Numbered from the stretch's first letter, positions 53,495 to 62,550 are shown. The stretch is 64,000 bases of DNA from Pseudorhodoferax soli (GCF_003337555.1 NZ_QPJK01000009.1:186001-250000), one strand, 5' to 3'. Numbers and translations are program-made. The notes: a model not told the origin generated them from the letters alone.

Positions 53495-55933
53495 TCAGAC
53501 CGGTGCGGGTGGTAGCGGCGGCATCACCACCGTCGGCGGCGCGGCCATCTCCACGCCGGCCTGGCGGAACGCGTCGAGCATGGCGAACAGCAGGTCGCTG
53601 CGCACGCCGCCGGCCGTGCGCGGCCCGTCCACGTAGCAGATGGCCTGGAACACCAGCATGCCGGTCTCCACGCCTTCCAGCGAGAGCGAGGGGGCGGGCG
53701 TCGGCAACACCTTGGGGTGGGCGGCGCAGGCCGCGAGCATGATCTCGCGCACCTTGGGTGCGTCGGTCGCCAGTGGCATCGGCAGGCGGATCAGCACGCG
53801 GCCCTCGGCGTTGCTGAGCGTCATGTTGCGCACGGTCTTGGTGATGAACTCCGAGTTCGGCACGATGACGGTGGAGCGGTCGCCCAGCTGGATCTCGGTG
53901 GCGCGCACGTTGATGCGCTTGATGTCGCCCTCGGTCGTGCCCAGCACCACCCAGTCGCCGACCTTCACGGGCCGTTCGGCCAGCAGGATCAGGCCGGAGA
54001 TGAAGTTCTGCACGATGGCCTGCAGGCCGAAGCCGATGCCCACCGACAGCGCGCTGGCGATCCAGGCAATGCGGTTCACGCCGATGCCCAGGGCCGACAG
54101 CCCGGCGGCCACCACGAGCACCACGCCCACGTAGTTGAGCAGCGTGGCCAGCGAGCTCTGCATGCCAGGCTCCATGGTGGTGGTGGGCAGGTAGCGCTCG
54201 CGCAGCCAGCGCTGGAACACGCGCAGCGCGACGAAGCCGCCCACCAGCACCGCCAGCGCGCTGAAGATCGCGGCCGGCACCAGCTGGAACTCGCCGATCT
54301 TGAGCCCGCTGCCGATGCGGCCGGTCTGCTCCAGCACCTCGTCGGGCCGCGTGCCCAGTGGCGCCAGCAGCGCGATGACCATGTAGAAGAACAGCACCAG
54401 CCGCGCCAGCGCCGACAGCACCACGGCGGCCTGGTCCAGCGTGGCCGGCGCGAAGCCGAAGCCGCGCTGCAGCCGCTGGCCGAAATCGCTCCTGGACGCC
54501 ACCACGGCCATGCACAGGTCGTCGGCGAACTTGAACAGCACATAGAAGGTCACGCCCACCAGGCCGGTCCAGGCCAGCTGCGCGGCGAGCAGGCTGCCGA
54601 TGGTCATGTAGCCGGCCACCGTGAGCACGATCACGCCGACCAGCGCCAGCGCCACCGAGCCCATCGCCAGTCCGACCCACAACGGGCGTGCGGTCTCGGC
54701 TGGCGCCGCATCGCCCTCGGCCGCGGGTGTTTGCGCGGCGGCGTGCGGGCCATTCAGGCGCAGCAGCGCGCCCAGGATCAGCAGCGCCAGCGCCAGCGCC
54801 GTCACGGTCTGCACCAGGTGCACGGCGGCCAGGCTGGCGCCGACGATTTCGCTGATCTGCGTGGGGATCCAGACCAGCACGCCCACCAGTGCGAAGAGCC
54901 AGGGATAGGGATTGAGCCGCAGCGCCAGCGCGTCCGGGATGCGCGGCAACCGCCAGGACGGCCGCCGGTTGGCCAGCAGCGCGCGGCCCAGGCCGGTGAC
55001 GAAGGCGATGAACAGCACCGAGTCGTCGGCCAGCGCCACCAGCTTGCTGCTGAGCGGCCCGAACGCGGCGTGCGCGCGCAGCGTGTGCAGCAGGCCACGC
55101 ATGGCCAGCGCCACCACGACCAGGTTCACGGTGACGATGGCGATCACCAACAGTGAACGGCGCAGCCGGCCCCGCGGCAGCAGGCGCTGCGCCAGGCGCG
55201 CCATGCCGTGCTCGGCCGCCAGGTCGCCCACGGTCATGGCCAGCACCGCCAGCGCCAGCGCCAGCAGCACCGGGCCGATGTGGCCGGGCTGGCCCATGCG
55301 CTGCAGGGCCATCCGGAGTTCGTCGATCAGCGGCCACAGGCGCGCCTGGTCGTCGGGCCAGGCGTCGGCCAGTTGCTGCCAGAACACGCTGCCCAGCGGC
55401 GAGGGCGCGCGGCCGGTCAGCTGGGCCTCGAACAGGTCGCGCTGGCGGTTGCGCAGGTCGTCGCTGCGCTGTTGGGCGTCGACCACCACCAGGCGCGCCA
55501 GGCGGATGTCGGCGTCTACACCGTTGCGTTCGCGCGTGAGGGTCTGGCGCTGGCGCGTGATGTCGGGGTCTTCGCTGGCGCCTGCAGCGGGCGCGGGGCC
55601 GAGCTCGCCCAGCCGCGCGTTGAGATCCTTGAGCTGGCCGGTGCGGGCCGCGATGACCTTGTTGGCGCCCACGATGAGCGCGCCGTAGCGGGCCTGCAGC
55701 GCGCGCACGGCGTCGGCGCCGACGGCGGCCTCGGGCAGCTTCTCGAAATCGCTGCGCAGGGTGCCCACGTCGGGCAGGGGCTCGGCCGGGGCAGGGGCAG
55801 GGGCAGGGGCAGGGGTGGCCGGCGTGGCGGCTGGTTGCGGCGTTTGGGCGTGCGAGGGGTGCAGGCCCACGCCCAGGGCCAGCAGGAGGAGGAAGGCGGC
55901 GGCCAATGCGGCGGGGCGACGGGACCAGATCAT
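53495..55933 (-). CDS. Mechanosensitive ion channel, DUF3772 plus MscS domain
   Basis: An 812-residue inner-membrane channel of the large MscS type, opening under hypo-osmotic tension. A signal peptide (1-29) precedes an Ala/Pro-rich linker made by the GGGGCA repeat, then a DUF3772 periplasmic coiled domain (50-200), about ten spans, and the MscS pore and beta domains at about 600-760 (GIGFGLQAIVQNFISGLILLAERPVKVGDWVVLGTTEGDI in two pieces, VPNSEFITKTVRNMTL). Start ATG 55933. Downstream, 118 bases separate it from the methyltransferase. No partner genes needed. Confidence 0.92.
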   Translation of the reverse strand: MIWSRRPAALAAAFLLLLALGVGLHPSHAQTPQPAATPATPAPAPAPAPAEPLPDVGTLRSDFEKLPEAAVGADAVRALQARYGALIVGANKVIAARTGQLKDLNARLGELGPAPAAGASEDPDITRQRQTLTRERNGVDADIRLARLVVVDAQQRSDDLRNRQRDLFEAQLTGRAPSPLGSVFWQQLADAWPDDQARLWPLIDELRMALQRMGQPGHIGPVLLALALAVLAMTVGDLAAEHGMARLAQRLLPRGRLRRSLLVIAIVTVNLVVVALAMRGLLHTLRAHAAFGPLSSKLVALADDSVLFIAFVTGLGRALLANRRPSWRLPRIPDALALRLNPYPWLFALVGVLVWIPTQISEIVGASLAAVHLVQTVTALALALLILGALLRLNGPHAAAQTPAAEGDAAPAETARPLWVGLAMGSVALALVGVIVLTVAGYMTIGSLLAAQLAWTGLVGVTFYVLFKFADDLCMAVVASRSDFGQRLQRGFGFAPATLDQAAVVLSALARLVLFFYMVIALLAPLGTRPDEVLEQTGRIGSGLKIGEFQLVPAAIFSALAVLVGGFVALRVFQRWLRERYLPTTTMEPGMQSSLATLLNYVGVVLVVAAGLSALGIGVNRIAWIASALSVGIGFGLQAIVQNFISGLILLAERPVKVGDWVVLGTTEGDIKRINVRATEIQLGDRSTVIVPNSEFITKTVRNMTLSNAEGRVLIRLPMPLATDAPKVREIMLAACAAHPKVLPTPAPSLSLEGVETGMLVFQAICYVDGPRTAGGVRSDLLFAMLDAFRQAGVEMAAPPTVVMPPLPPAPV
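55788..55815. repeat. GGGGCA hexanucleotide tandem repeat, four copies plus partial
   Basis: Four exact copies of GGGGCA at 55788-55811 followed by GGGG. The unit is six bases, so copy number changes keep the frame and only lengthen or shorten the Ala/Pro linker of the MscS-type protein. A simple source of length polymorphism between strains. Confidence 0.85.
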
Positions 55934-55991
55934 CCGCGGATCATAGGTAAGCTCGCGGCCGCGCTTTCTCGCGCTGCACCTCTTGTTTCCC

Positions 55992-57098
55992 ATGCCTGCA
56001 TTTGCTTTCGACCGGCGTTTCCTGGCCCGCACCGTCGGCCTGCTCGCATTGCTGGTGCTGGGCGGTTGCGCCAGCACCCAGGCCTGCGAGACCGGCCTCG
56101 CGGCCTCCCCGCAGTACGAGGCCGACGGCTGCCGCTTCCGCAACCCGGCCAACCCCGATGCCAAGCCCTCGCAGGAGGGCTGGCGCATCTGGAGCCGCTT
56201 CTTCTTCGGCAAGAAGGAGGGCACGGTGCCGGTGGACGCGATCCCGGTGCGTCCGCTCACGCAGGACCGGCTCGCCGCGCTGCCGGCGGACGCCAACCAC
56301 ATCGTGCGCCTGGGCCACTCGTCGCATTTGCTCAAGCTGCAGGGGCGCTACTGGCTGATCGACCCGGTGTTCGGCGAGCGCGTCTCGCCCTTCAGCTTCA
56401 TGGGTCCCAAGCGCTTCCATGCGCCACCGCTGGCGCTGACCGAGCTGCCGCCGATCGAGGGCCTGATCCTCTCGCACGACCACTACGACCACCTGGACGT
56501 GCCGACCATCGAATACCTCAAGGACCGGGTGCAGCGCTACTTCGTGCCGCTGGGCGTCGGCCGGCGGCTGGTCGAGATGGGCGTGGCGCCCGAGCGCATC
56601 ACCGAGTTCGACTGGTGGCAGGCGGCCACGCATGCCGGCGTGCAACTGACGGCCACGCCCTCGCAGCATTTCTCCGGCCGCGGCCTGTGGGACCGCGACG
56701 CCACGCTGTGGTCGTCCTGGGTGCTGGAGGTTGGCGGCCAGCGCATCTACTACAGCGGCGACTCGGGCTACTTCGGCGGCTTCGCGCAGATCGGTGCGCG
56801 CTTCGGCGGCTTCGACATCGCGCTGATGGAGAACGGCGCCTACGACGCCTGGTGGCCGTCCGTCCACATGACGCCCGAGGAGACGGTGCGCGCCTTCGGC
56901 GACCTGCGCGGCAAGACCTTGTACAGCGTGCACAACAGCACCTTCGACCTCGCCTTCCACCGCTGGCAGGCGCCGCTGGCCGAACTGGCGGCGCTGGCCC
57001 AGGCCAAGGGCATCGACCTGGCCACGCCCGAGATCGGCGAGGTGCTGACGGTGGGCGCGCCGCGGGCCAACCGGCTCTGGTGGGAGGGCTTGCGCTGA
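55992..57098 (+). CDS. Metallo-beta-lactamase-fold lipoprotein
   Basis: A 368-residue lipoprotein (lipobox LGGC, Cys26) with a metallo-beta-lactamase fold of the UlaG/N-acyl-phosphatidylethanolamine phospholipase D group. Metal ligands: LSHDHYDHLD near 160-169, then TPSQHFSGRG and YSGDSGYFGGF, and a late HNSTFDLAFHRW. Similar proteins are hydrolases acting on amide or phosphodiester bonds; the substrate here is unknown. ATG 55992 is preferred to an in-frame TTG three codons earlier. It is divergent from the MscS gene, 58 bases away. Confidence 0.88.
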   Translation: MPAFAFDRRFLARTVGLLALLVLGGCASTQACETGLAASPQYEADGCRFRNPANPDAKPSQEGWRIWSRFFFGKKEGTVPVDAIPVRPLTQDRLAALPADANHIVRLGHSSHLLKLQGRYWLIDPVFGERVSPFSFMGPKRFHAPPLALTELPPIEGLILSHDHYDHLDVPTIEYLKDRVQRYFVPLGVGRRLVEMGVAPERITEFDWWQAATHAGVQLTATPSQHFSGRGLWDRDATLWSSWVLEVGGQRIYYSGDSGYFGGFAQIGARFGGFDIALMENGAYDAWWPSVHMTPEETVRAFGDLRGKTLYSVHNSTFDLAFHRWQAPLAELAALAQAKGIDLATPEIGEVLTVGAPRANRLWWEGLR

Positions 57099-57127
57099 GC
57101 CGGTCGATGGTTATACTGGTGTAACCA
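57090..57127 (+). promoter_or_regulatory. Promoter and operator of the PIN toxin-antitoxin pair
   Basis: TTGCGC at 57090-57095 and TATACT at 57112-57117, with 16 bases between, make a fair sigma-70 promoter. TGGTTA at 57108-57113 and TAACCA at 57122-57127 form a perfect inverted repeat around the -10 element and reach into the start codon. A repressor there would block the promoter; transcription would begin at or just before the ATG, leaving almost no leader. Confidence 0.65.
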
Positions 57128-57549
57128 TGGTCGTTGTGCTGGACACCTGTGTTCTGGTTGCCGCGGCCCGCTCGCGGCGGGGCGCAAGCTTCGAACTCGT
57201 GGCGGGGCTGCCGGACCGGCGCTTCAAGCCGGCGCTGTCGGTCGCGCTGTACACGGAGTGGCAAGCGGTGCTGACGCGGCCTGAGCATGTGCCGCCCGGG
57301 CTGGATGCCAGCGATGTCCTGGCCTTCCTGCGATACCTTGCGTCCCTCTCTCATCTGCAGGACATCCACTACCTGTGGCGGCCGTTCCTGCGCGATCCGG
57401 ACGACGATATGGTGCTCGAATGCGCCGTGGCCTCCGGGAGCCGTTACCTGGTCACGCACAACGTTCAGGACTTCCGCCGCATTGACTTCTTTGGCATCGA
57501 GGCCCTGACGCCCGCGAACTTTCTGCAGCAACTGAGGAGCCCGCCATGA
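57127..57549 (+). CDS. PIN-domain toxin of a toxin-antitoxin pair
   Basis: A 140-residue PIN-fold protein of the putative toxin family that pairs with small ribbon-helix-helix antitoxins. Acidic residues for metal binding are in VVVLDTCVLVAA (Asp6), ALYTEWQAVL, DPDDDMVLECAVASG, and the C-terminal VTHNVQDFRR. The expected activity is cleavage of specific RNAs. The toxin gene comes first and overlaps the antitoxin start by 4 bases (ATGA), the reverse of the most common order. It has no usual Shine-Dalgarno, in line with a leaderless transcript. Confidence 0.87.
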   Translation: MVVVLDTCVLVAAARSRRGASFELVAGLPDRRFKPALSVALYTEWQAVLTRPEHVPPGLDASDVLAFLRYLASLSHLQDIHYLWRPFLRDPDDDMVLECAVASGSRYLVTHNVQDFRRIDFFGIEALTPANFLQQLRSPP

Positions 57550-57776
57550 CGGCACTGACCATCCGCCTGCCCAACTCGGTCCACGCCAAGATCCGCGAAC
57601 TGGCGGCGCGCGACGAAATCTCCGTGAACCAGTTCATCGCCAGCGCCGCCGCCGAGAAGTTGGCCGCCGTGCTGACGCTGGAGTTCCTGCGCGAGGAGGC
57701 GGCGCAGGGTCAACGCCAGGCCTTCGACCGCTACCTGCGCGCCGTGCCCGATGTAGACGACACGGCGGACCTTTGA
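57546..57776 (+). CDS. Ribbon-helix-helix antitoxin
   Basis: A 76-residue antitoxin: N-terminal beta strand LTIRLPNSVHAKIRELAARDEISVNQFI typical of RHH/HicB-like DNA-binding proteins, then a helical C-terminus (LTLEFLREEAAQGQRQAFDRYLRAVP) likely to bind the PIN toxin. It should bind the operator overlapping the promoter at 57108-57127 and repress the operon. Coupled to the toxin by the ATGA junction. Confidence 0.85.
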   Translation: MTALTIRLPNSVHAKIRELAARDEISVNQFIASAAAEKLAAVLTLEFLREEAAQGQRQAFDRYLRAVPDVDDTADL

Positions 57777-57796
57777 CGTTCTGAAGTGCTGAGACC

Positions 57797-58165
57797 ATGT
57801 CCTACCTGCTGCTGATCCACGAACCCGTCGGCCAGCGCGCCACGCGCAGCCAGGCCGAAGGCCGCGCGGCCTACGACGCCATGCTGCGCTTCGGCGCCGA
57901 CCTGAAGGAACGCGGCCTGCTGGTGGCCGCCGAATCGCTGGCCTCCGAGCACGCCGCCACGCGTGTGCAGCGCCGCGCCGGCAAGACGCAACTGCTGGAC
58001 GGGCCGTTCGCCGAGGCCAAGGAGATGGTGGGTGGCTTCTTCCTGCTCAACTGCGGCACGCGCGAGGAAGCGCTGGCCATTGCCGCCCAATGCCCGGCGG
58101 CCGAGTGGTGCACGGTCGAGGTGCGCGGCCTGGCGCCCTGCTGGGACGACGGCCGGCCGGCCTGA
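57797..58165 (+). CDS. YciI/DGPF family protein 1
   Basis: A 122-residue ferredoxin-like-fold protein of the YCII (DGPF) group. QLLDGPFAEAKEMVGGFFLL (residues about 64-83) is the signature. Function in the cell is unknown; members are often linked with ECF42 sigma factors, as here. It begins 20 bases after the antitoxin and is followed 72 bases later by a second DGPF gene. Ends CWDDGRPA. Confidence 0.88.
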   Translation: MSYLLLIHEPVGQRATRSQAEGRAAYDAMLRFGADLKERGLLVAAESLASEHAATRVQRRAGKTQLLDGPFAEAKEMVGGFFLLNCGTREEALAIAAQCPAAEWCTVEVRGLAPCWDDGRPA

Positions 58166-58237
58166 AGTTTCTACGCGGCGGCTGTCGAATCGGCGCAGGG
58201 CGCTTCGTCGTGCAGGCATGGTCCACAGGAGAACACC

Positions 58238-58666
58238 ATGCGATTCATGATTCTGGTCCGGTCCGTGCCGGCGTTCGAGGCCGAGACGCAGCCGGTCCCC
58301 GACGATCCGGCGCACGCCGGGATGTACGCGGCCATGGCCGCCTACCACGAGGAGCTGGCGCGCGCCGGCGTGCTGCTGGACGCGGCCGGCCTCAAGCCCA
58401 CGTCCGCGGGCTGGCGCATCCGCTACGGCGCCGGCGACAAGCGCACCGTGGTCGACGGCCCCTTCGCCGAGGCCAAGGAGCTGGTGGCCGGCTACACGCT
58501 GATCCAGGTGCGTTCGCGCGAAGAAGCCCTGGAATGGGCGCGCCGCTTCCCGAACCCGGTGGGTGCCGGCCAGCCGGCCGAGATCGAGGTGCGCCAGCTG
58601 TACGAGGTGGCCGACTTCCCGCCGGGCGACACCACCGACCGCTTCAAGACCATCGGCACTTTTTGA
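58238..58666 (+). CDS. YciI/DGPF family protein 2
   Basis: A 142-residue DGPF protein with RFMILVRSVPAFEAET at the start and VVDGPFAEAKELVAGYTLIQ carrying the signature. It is paralogous to the preceding gene but more like the longer form. CAGGAGAACACC just before the ATG supplies the ribosome-binding site. Together with the sigma factor downstream it fits the known ECF42-DGPF association. Confidence 0.9.
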   Translation: MRFMILVRSVPAFEAETQPVPDDPAHAGMYAAMAAYHEELARAGVLLDAAGLKPTSAGWRIRYGAGDKRTVVDGPFAEAKELVAGYTLIQVRSREEALEWARRFPNPVGAGQPAEIEVRQLYEVADFPPGDTTDRFKTIGTF

Positions 58667-58680
58667 ACAGGAGACTTCCC

Positions 58681-59091
58681 ATGCCGCAACACGCACAGAT
58701 CTTCGTCAACCTGCCCATCAAGGACATGGCGCGCAGCCAGGCCTTCTTCCGCAGCCTGGGCTACGAGTTCAACCCGCAGTTCACCAACGAGCAGGGCGCC
58801 TCGCTGGTGCTGGGCGAGAACCTGTTCGCCATGCTGCTGGTCGAGCCCTTCTTCCAGAGCTTCACGAAGAAGGCCATCGTCGACGCGCACCAGAGCGTCG
58901 AGGTGCTGGTCTGCCTGTCGTGCAGCGGCCGCGAGGAGGTCGACGAGCTGGTGCGCAAGGCCCGCGCGGCCGGGGCCACCGTGCCGAACGAGCCGCAGGA
59001 CTACGGCTTCATGTACTCCCATGGCTTCACCGACCTGGACGGGCATGTCTGGGAGCTGGTCCACATGTCGGGCGAGCCGCCGCAAGCCTGA
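58681..59091 (+). CDS. VOC/glyoxalase-fold protein
   Basis: A 136-residue vicinal-oxygen-chelate protein: MPQHAQIFVNLPIKDMARSQ opens the first beta-alpha-beta-beta-beta unit, SLVLGENLFAMLLVE and HSVEVLVCLSC-like segments follow, and DLDGHVWELVHM at the end gives a Glu ligand. It may be an enzyme or a binding protein; no substrate is inferred. GGAG precedes the ATG. Its stop overlaps the sigma-factor start by 1 base (TGATG), so the four genes from 57797 may be one operon. Confidence 0.87.
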   Translation: MPQHAQIFVNLPIKDMARSQAFFRSLGYEFNPQFTNEQGASLVLGENLFAMLLVEPFFQSFTKKAIVDAHQSVEVLVCLSCSGREEVDELVRKARAAGATVPNEPQDYGFMYSHGFTDLDGHVWELVHMSGEPPQA

Positions 59092-60380
59092 TGCAGGCCG
59101 CCACGCACGCCGCAACCCACAAAGCGATTGCCGCGGTCTGGCGCATCGAGTCCGCCAGGATCGTGGCCGTGGTCGCGCGCATGACGCGCGACATCGGGGT
59201 GGCCGAAGAGCTGGCGCAGGACGCGCTGATCGCCGCGCTCGAGCACTGGCCGCGCGACGGCGTGCCCGACAACCCGGGCGCCTGGCTCACGACCGTGGCG
59301 AAGCGCCGGGCGCTGGACCACCTGCGGCGCGACAAGCTGCAGGCCGACAAGCTGGAGCAGGTGGGCCACGACCTGCAAGCACAGGAGGCCTTGGTCGTGC
59401 CGGACTTCGTCGATGCGCTGGACGCCGCGCGCGCCGACCAGATCGGCGACGATTTGCTGCGGCTGATCTTCACCGCCTGCCACCCGGTGCTGTCGGCCGA
59501 CGCACGCGTGGCGCTCACGCTCAAGCTGCTGGGCGGCCTGTCGACCCAGGAGATCGCGCGCGCTTTCCTGGTGCCCGAGCCCACCATTGCGCAGCGCATC
59601 GTGCGCGCCAAGCGCACGCTGGGCGACGCTGGCGTGGCCTTCGAGCTGCCGCAGGGCGAGGCGCTGGCCGAACGCCTGGCCTCGGTGCTGGAGGTGGTCT
59701 ACCTGGTCTTCAACGAGGGCTACACGGCCACGGCCGGCGACGACTGGATGCGGCCCGAACTGGTGCAGGAGGCGCTGCGCCTGGGCCGCATGCTGACCGG
59801 CCTGGCGCCCGCGGAGCCCGAGGCTTGGGGCCTCATCGCGCTCATGGAGCTGCAGGCCTCCCGCGCGGCTGCGCGCGTGGACGATGCCGGCCGGCCCGTG
59901 CTGCTGGCCGACCAGGACCGTGGCCGCTGGGACCGGCTGCTGATCCGCCGCGGCCTGGCGGCGCTGGAACGCGCGGCCGCACTCGGCGGTGCCGATGGCT
60001 TCTACGCGCTGCAGGCCGGCATTGCCGCCTGCCATGCGCGCGCGGCCCAGGCCGCGCAGACGGACTGGGCCGGCATCGCCGCGCTGTACGGCCGCCTCGC
60101 GCAGCTGGCGCCTTCGCCCGTGGTCGAACTGAACCGCGCCGTGGCGGTCGGCATGGCCGAGGGCCCGGCCGCGGCGCTGGTGCTGGTCGACCGGCTGCAG
60201 GACGACAAGGCCTTGCGCAACTACCAGTGGCTGCCCAGCGTGCGCGCCGACCTGCTGGGCAAGCTGGGCCGGCATGCCGAAGCCCAGGCCGAATGGTTGC
60301 GCGCCGCCGGGATGGCCGGCAATGGCGCCGAGCGCACGTTGCTGCTGGCCCGCGCTGCCCAGGCCGCTGCCCAGGGCTAG
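59091..60380 (+). CDS. ECF sigma factor of the ECF42 type with C-terminal TPR-like extension
   Basis: A 429-residue sigma factor. Region 2 is near 20-90 (AVWRIESARIVAVVARM, EELAQDALIAALEHWP, PGAWLTTVAKRRALDHLRRD) and region 4 near 140-200 (LTLKLLGGLSTQEIARAFLV, TIAQRIVRAKRTL). The long C-terminal half (about 210-429), rich in helical Ala/Leu repeats, is the extension typical of ECF42. Such factors have no classical anti-sigma factor and are linked with DGPF genes, both of which precede it here. Convergent with the TonB receptor gene, their ends overlapping by 4 bases (CTAG). Confidence 0.92.
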   Translation: MQAATHAATHKAIAAVWRIESARIVAVVARMTRDIGVAEELAQDALIAALEHWPRDGVPDNPGAWLTTVAKRRALDHLRRDKLQADKLEQVGHDLQAQEALVVPDFVDALDAARADQIGDDLLRLIFTACHPVLSADARVALTLKLLGGLSTQEIARAFLVPEPTIAQRIVRAKRTLGDAGVAFELPQGEALAERLASVLEVVYLVFNEGYTATAGDDWMRPELVQEALRLGRMLTGLAPAEPEAWGLIALMELQASRAAARVDDAGRPVLLADQDRGRWDRLLIRRGLAALERAAALGGADGFYALQAGIAACHARAAQAAQTDWAGIAALYGRLAQLAPSPVVELNRAVAVGMAEGPAAALVLVDRLQDDKALRNYQWLPSVRADLLGKLGRHAEAQAEWLRAAGMAGNGAERTLLLARAAQAAAQG

Positions 60381-62446
60381 AAGCGCGCCGTGGCGCCGAC
60401 GAAGTACATGCGCCCGCCGTTGTCGTAGTTGGCACCGGTCTCGCGGGTCTGCTTGTCGCCCACGTTGATGACGCCGGCGCGCAGCGTCAGCGCCTCGCTC
60501 ACGCGGTAGTTGGTCGCCAGGTCCACCGTGGTGTAGGCCTCGGCGAAGGTGGTGGCCGCGCCCGTCACCACCACCTCCTTGCCGGTGTAGCGGGCACTGA
60601 CATCGGCACTCCAGGCCGGCTGGATCTGCCAGCTCAGCGCCGAAGTGGCAACGAGCTTGGGCACGGCCAGCAGCGCGGCGCCGGTCGTCAGGTTCTTGGA
60701 CTCGAACATGCGCGTGAAGTTGTTCTTCCACTCCAGGCCCTTGGCCAGCGGAACGTTGACATAGGCCTCCAGGCCGCGCGTGCGGGCGCGCTGGGCGTTC
60801 TCCATGCGCGTCCACCAGTAGCCGTTGAACAGGCCCAGCGGCTGGTAGTCGATCTTGTTGCGGAAGTTGGTGTGGAAGTAGGTCGCGCCGGCCGACCAGC
60901 CACCCTGGTCGTAGCCCAGGCCCAGCTCGTGGTTGATGCTGGTCTCGGGCTGCAGGTTCGGGTTGCCGGCCATGTAGCAGCCGCGCGTGCCGTCGGCGTT
61001 CACGCTGGTGCTGGTCCAGCCCATGCCGGCCAGGCTGCGGCAGCCATTGCCGCCGGACTGCGTGGCCGCGCTGGCGGAGTTCTCCTTGAGGCCCGGCGCA
61101 CGGAAGCCGCGCGACACGCCGCCGCGCAGCGTCCAGGCCTCGGCCGGGTGGTAGACCACGTAGGCGCGCGGGCTCCAGTTGGTGCCGTACTTCTTGTGGC
61201 GGTCCATGCGCAGGCCCAGCGTCAGCGAGAGGTTCTCGCGCAGGAAGATGCTGTCTTCGCCGAACAGCGCCCAGGTGCTGTTGCTGAGCGCCGCGCCGTC
61301 CACGGGCTGGCCGCTGTAGTCGATCGGCGCCAGGCCGATGGTGTCGCGGTTCTCCAGCTCCTCGCGGCGCCATTGCATGCCCACCGTCAGCGCCTGGTCG
61401 AAGCCCAGCAGCTTGAGCGGCATGTCGACGCGCCCGTCCAGCGTGGTCTCGCGCGAGTTGTTGCCGATGGTGTCGCCCTTGTCCTCGTACCGGTGGTGCG
61501 TGAGGTTGATCCTGGAGCGCACATCGCCCCACTTGCCGTCGTGGCTCAGGCCCAGGTTGGTGTGCACCAGCTTGCTGAGGCCCCAGGCGCCGACCAGCGG
61601 GTCGCCATCGGCATCGACGGCGTTGGACCCGAGGGCGCGCTGCGTTCCCTGTCCGGCTTCGAAGCCCAGCACCTGGTCGGGCGTGAGCTGCCAGTTCAGC
61701 AGCGCGTTGAGGCTCTGGTTGCGCGAACCGCCAGTGGACTGGTAGCCGCCCGTGAAGCCGCCCGTGGACTCGTCGGCATCGCGCTGCGTGTAGTTGCCGC
61801 CGATGCGCAGGCCGATCCGGTCGGACACCGGGCCACTGATGTTGAAGCCGGTCTGCTTGCGGTCGCCGCGCTCCGAGTCGCTGGGCCTGGAATAGTTGGC
61901 CGTGACCGAGCCGGCCCAGCGCGTGCCGATCTTGCGCGTGATGATGTTGATCACGCCGCCCATGGCGTCCGAGCCGTAGAGCGAGGACATCGGGCCGCGC
62001 ACGACCTCGATGCGCTCGATCATCTCGGGCGTGATCCAGTCCAGGTCCTGCTGGCCCAGGTCGTCGCGGTAGTTCACGCCGGCCGAACTGCCCTGGCGCT
62101 TGCCGTCGACCAGGATCAGCGTGTACTTGTCGGGCAGGCCGCGCAGCTTGATCTTCGACTGCGGGCCGGTGGCCGCGGTGCCACCGGTCACGCCGGGGAT
62201 CGTCGAGAGCAGCTCGCCGATGCTGGTGACGGGCTTCTTCTCGATGTCCTCGCGCGTGATCACGCTGATGCTGGCGGGGGCTTCCTTGATGTCCACCGCC
62301 TGGCCCGAGGCGGTGACGACGACCGTCTGCAGCGCCTGCGCGCTGCCGGCCGCGGCCGGCTGGCCTTGCGCGTAGGCCTGGGCCAGTACCAGGGTCAGAA
62401 GGCAGGGCGCCAGGGCCAGGCTGCGGGTGCTGTTGCGTGCGTTCAC
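60377..62446 (-). CDS. TonB-dependent outer-membrane receptor
   Basis: A 689-residue outer-membrane receptor. Signal peptide (ALAPCLLTLVLAQAYAQ), TonB box region QTVVVTASG (40-48), plug domain (50-180, ITREDIEKKPVTSIGELLSTIPG, LRGLPDKYTLILVDGKRQG, IERIEVVRGPMSSLYGSDAMGG) and a 22-strand-type barrel ending in VGATARF. Plug and size resemble receptors for siderophores, cobalamin or colicins. Start GTG 62446 has GAGG 5 bases upstream; the ATG further out would put the signal peptide internally. It is divergent from the two-component system at 62551. Confidence 0.92.
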   Translation of the reverse strand: MNARNSTRSLALAPCLLTLVLAQAYAQGQPAAAGSAQALQTVVVTASGQAVDIKEAPASISVITREDIEKKPVTSIGELLSTIPGVTGGTAATGPQSKIKLRGLPDKYTLILVDGKRQGSSAGVNYRDDLGQQDLDWITPEMIERIEVVRGPMSSLYGSDAMGGVINIITRKIGTRWAGSVTANYSRPSDSERGDRKQTGFNISGPVSDRIGLRIGGNYTQRDADESTGGFTGGYQSTGGSRNQSLNALLNWQLTPDQVLGFEAGQGTQRALGSNAVDADGDPLVGAWGLSKLVHTNLGLSHDGKWGDVRSRINLTHHRYEDKGDTIGNNSRETTLDGRVDMPLKLLGFDQALTVGMQWRREELENRDTIGLAPIDYSGQPVDGAALSNSTWALFGEDSIFLRENLSLTLGLRMDRHKKYGTNWSPRAYVVYHPAEAWTLRGGVSRGFRAPGLKENSASAATQSGGNGCRSLAGMGWTSTSVNADGTRGCYMAGNPNLQPETSINHELGLGYDQGGWSAGATYFHTNFRNKIDYQPLGLFNGYWWTRMENAQRARTRGLEAYVNVPLAKGLEWKNNFTRMFESKNLTTGAALLAVPKLVATSALSWQIQPAWSADVSARYTGKEVVVTGAATTFAEAYTTVDLATNYRVSEALTLRAGVINVGDKQTRETGANYDNGGRMYFVGATARF

Positions 62447-62488
62447 GGGACCTCGTTGGATGGGTTTCCTGTCGGCGCGGAGCGCGTG

Positions 62489-62507
62489 ACAAATGAGAAA
62501 TATTCGC
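62489..62507. promoter_or_regulatory. Candidate Fur-like site between TonB receptor and response regulator
   Basis: The 19 bases at 62489-62507 (ACAAATGAGAAATATTCGC) agree with 11 of 19 positions of the Fur consensus and are the AT-richest part of the 104-base intergenic region. They lie upstream of both divergent genes. The match is moderate, so this is a tentative label; sites for the adjacent response regulator would be equally reasonable. Confidence 0.3.
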
Positions 62508-62550
62508 AACGGGGATAATAGGAACCGGTAACCAGTCGTTGATCTTTCTT

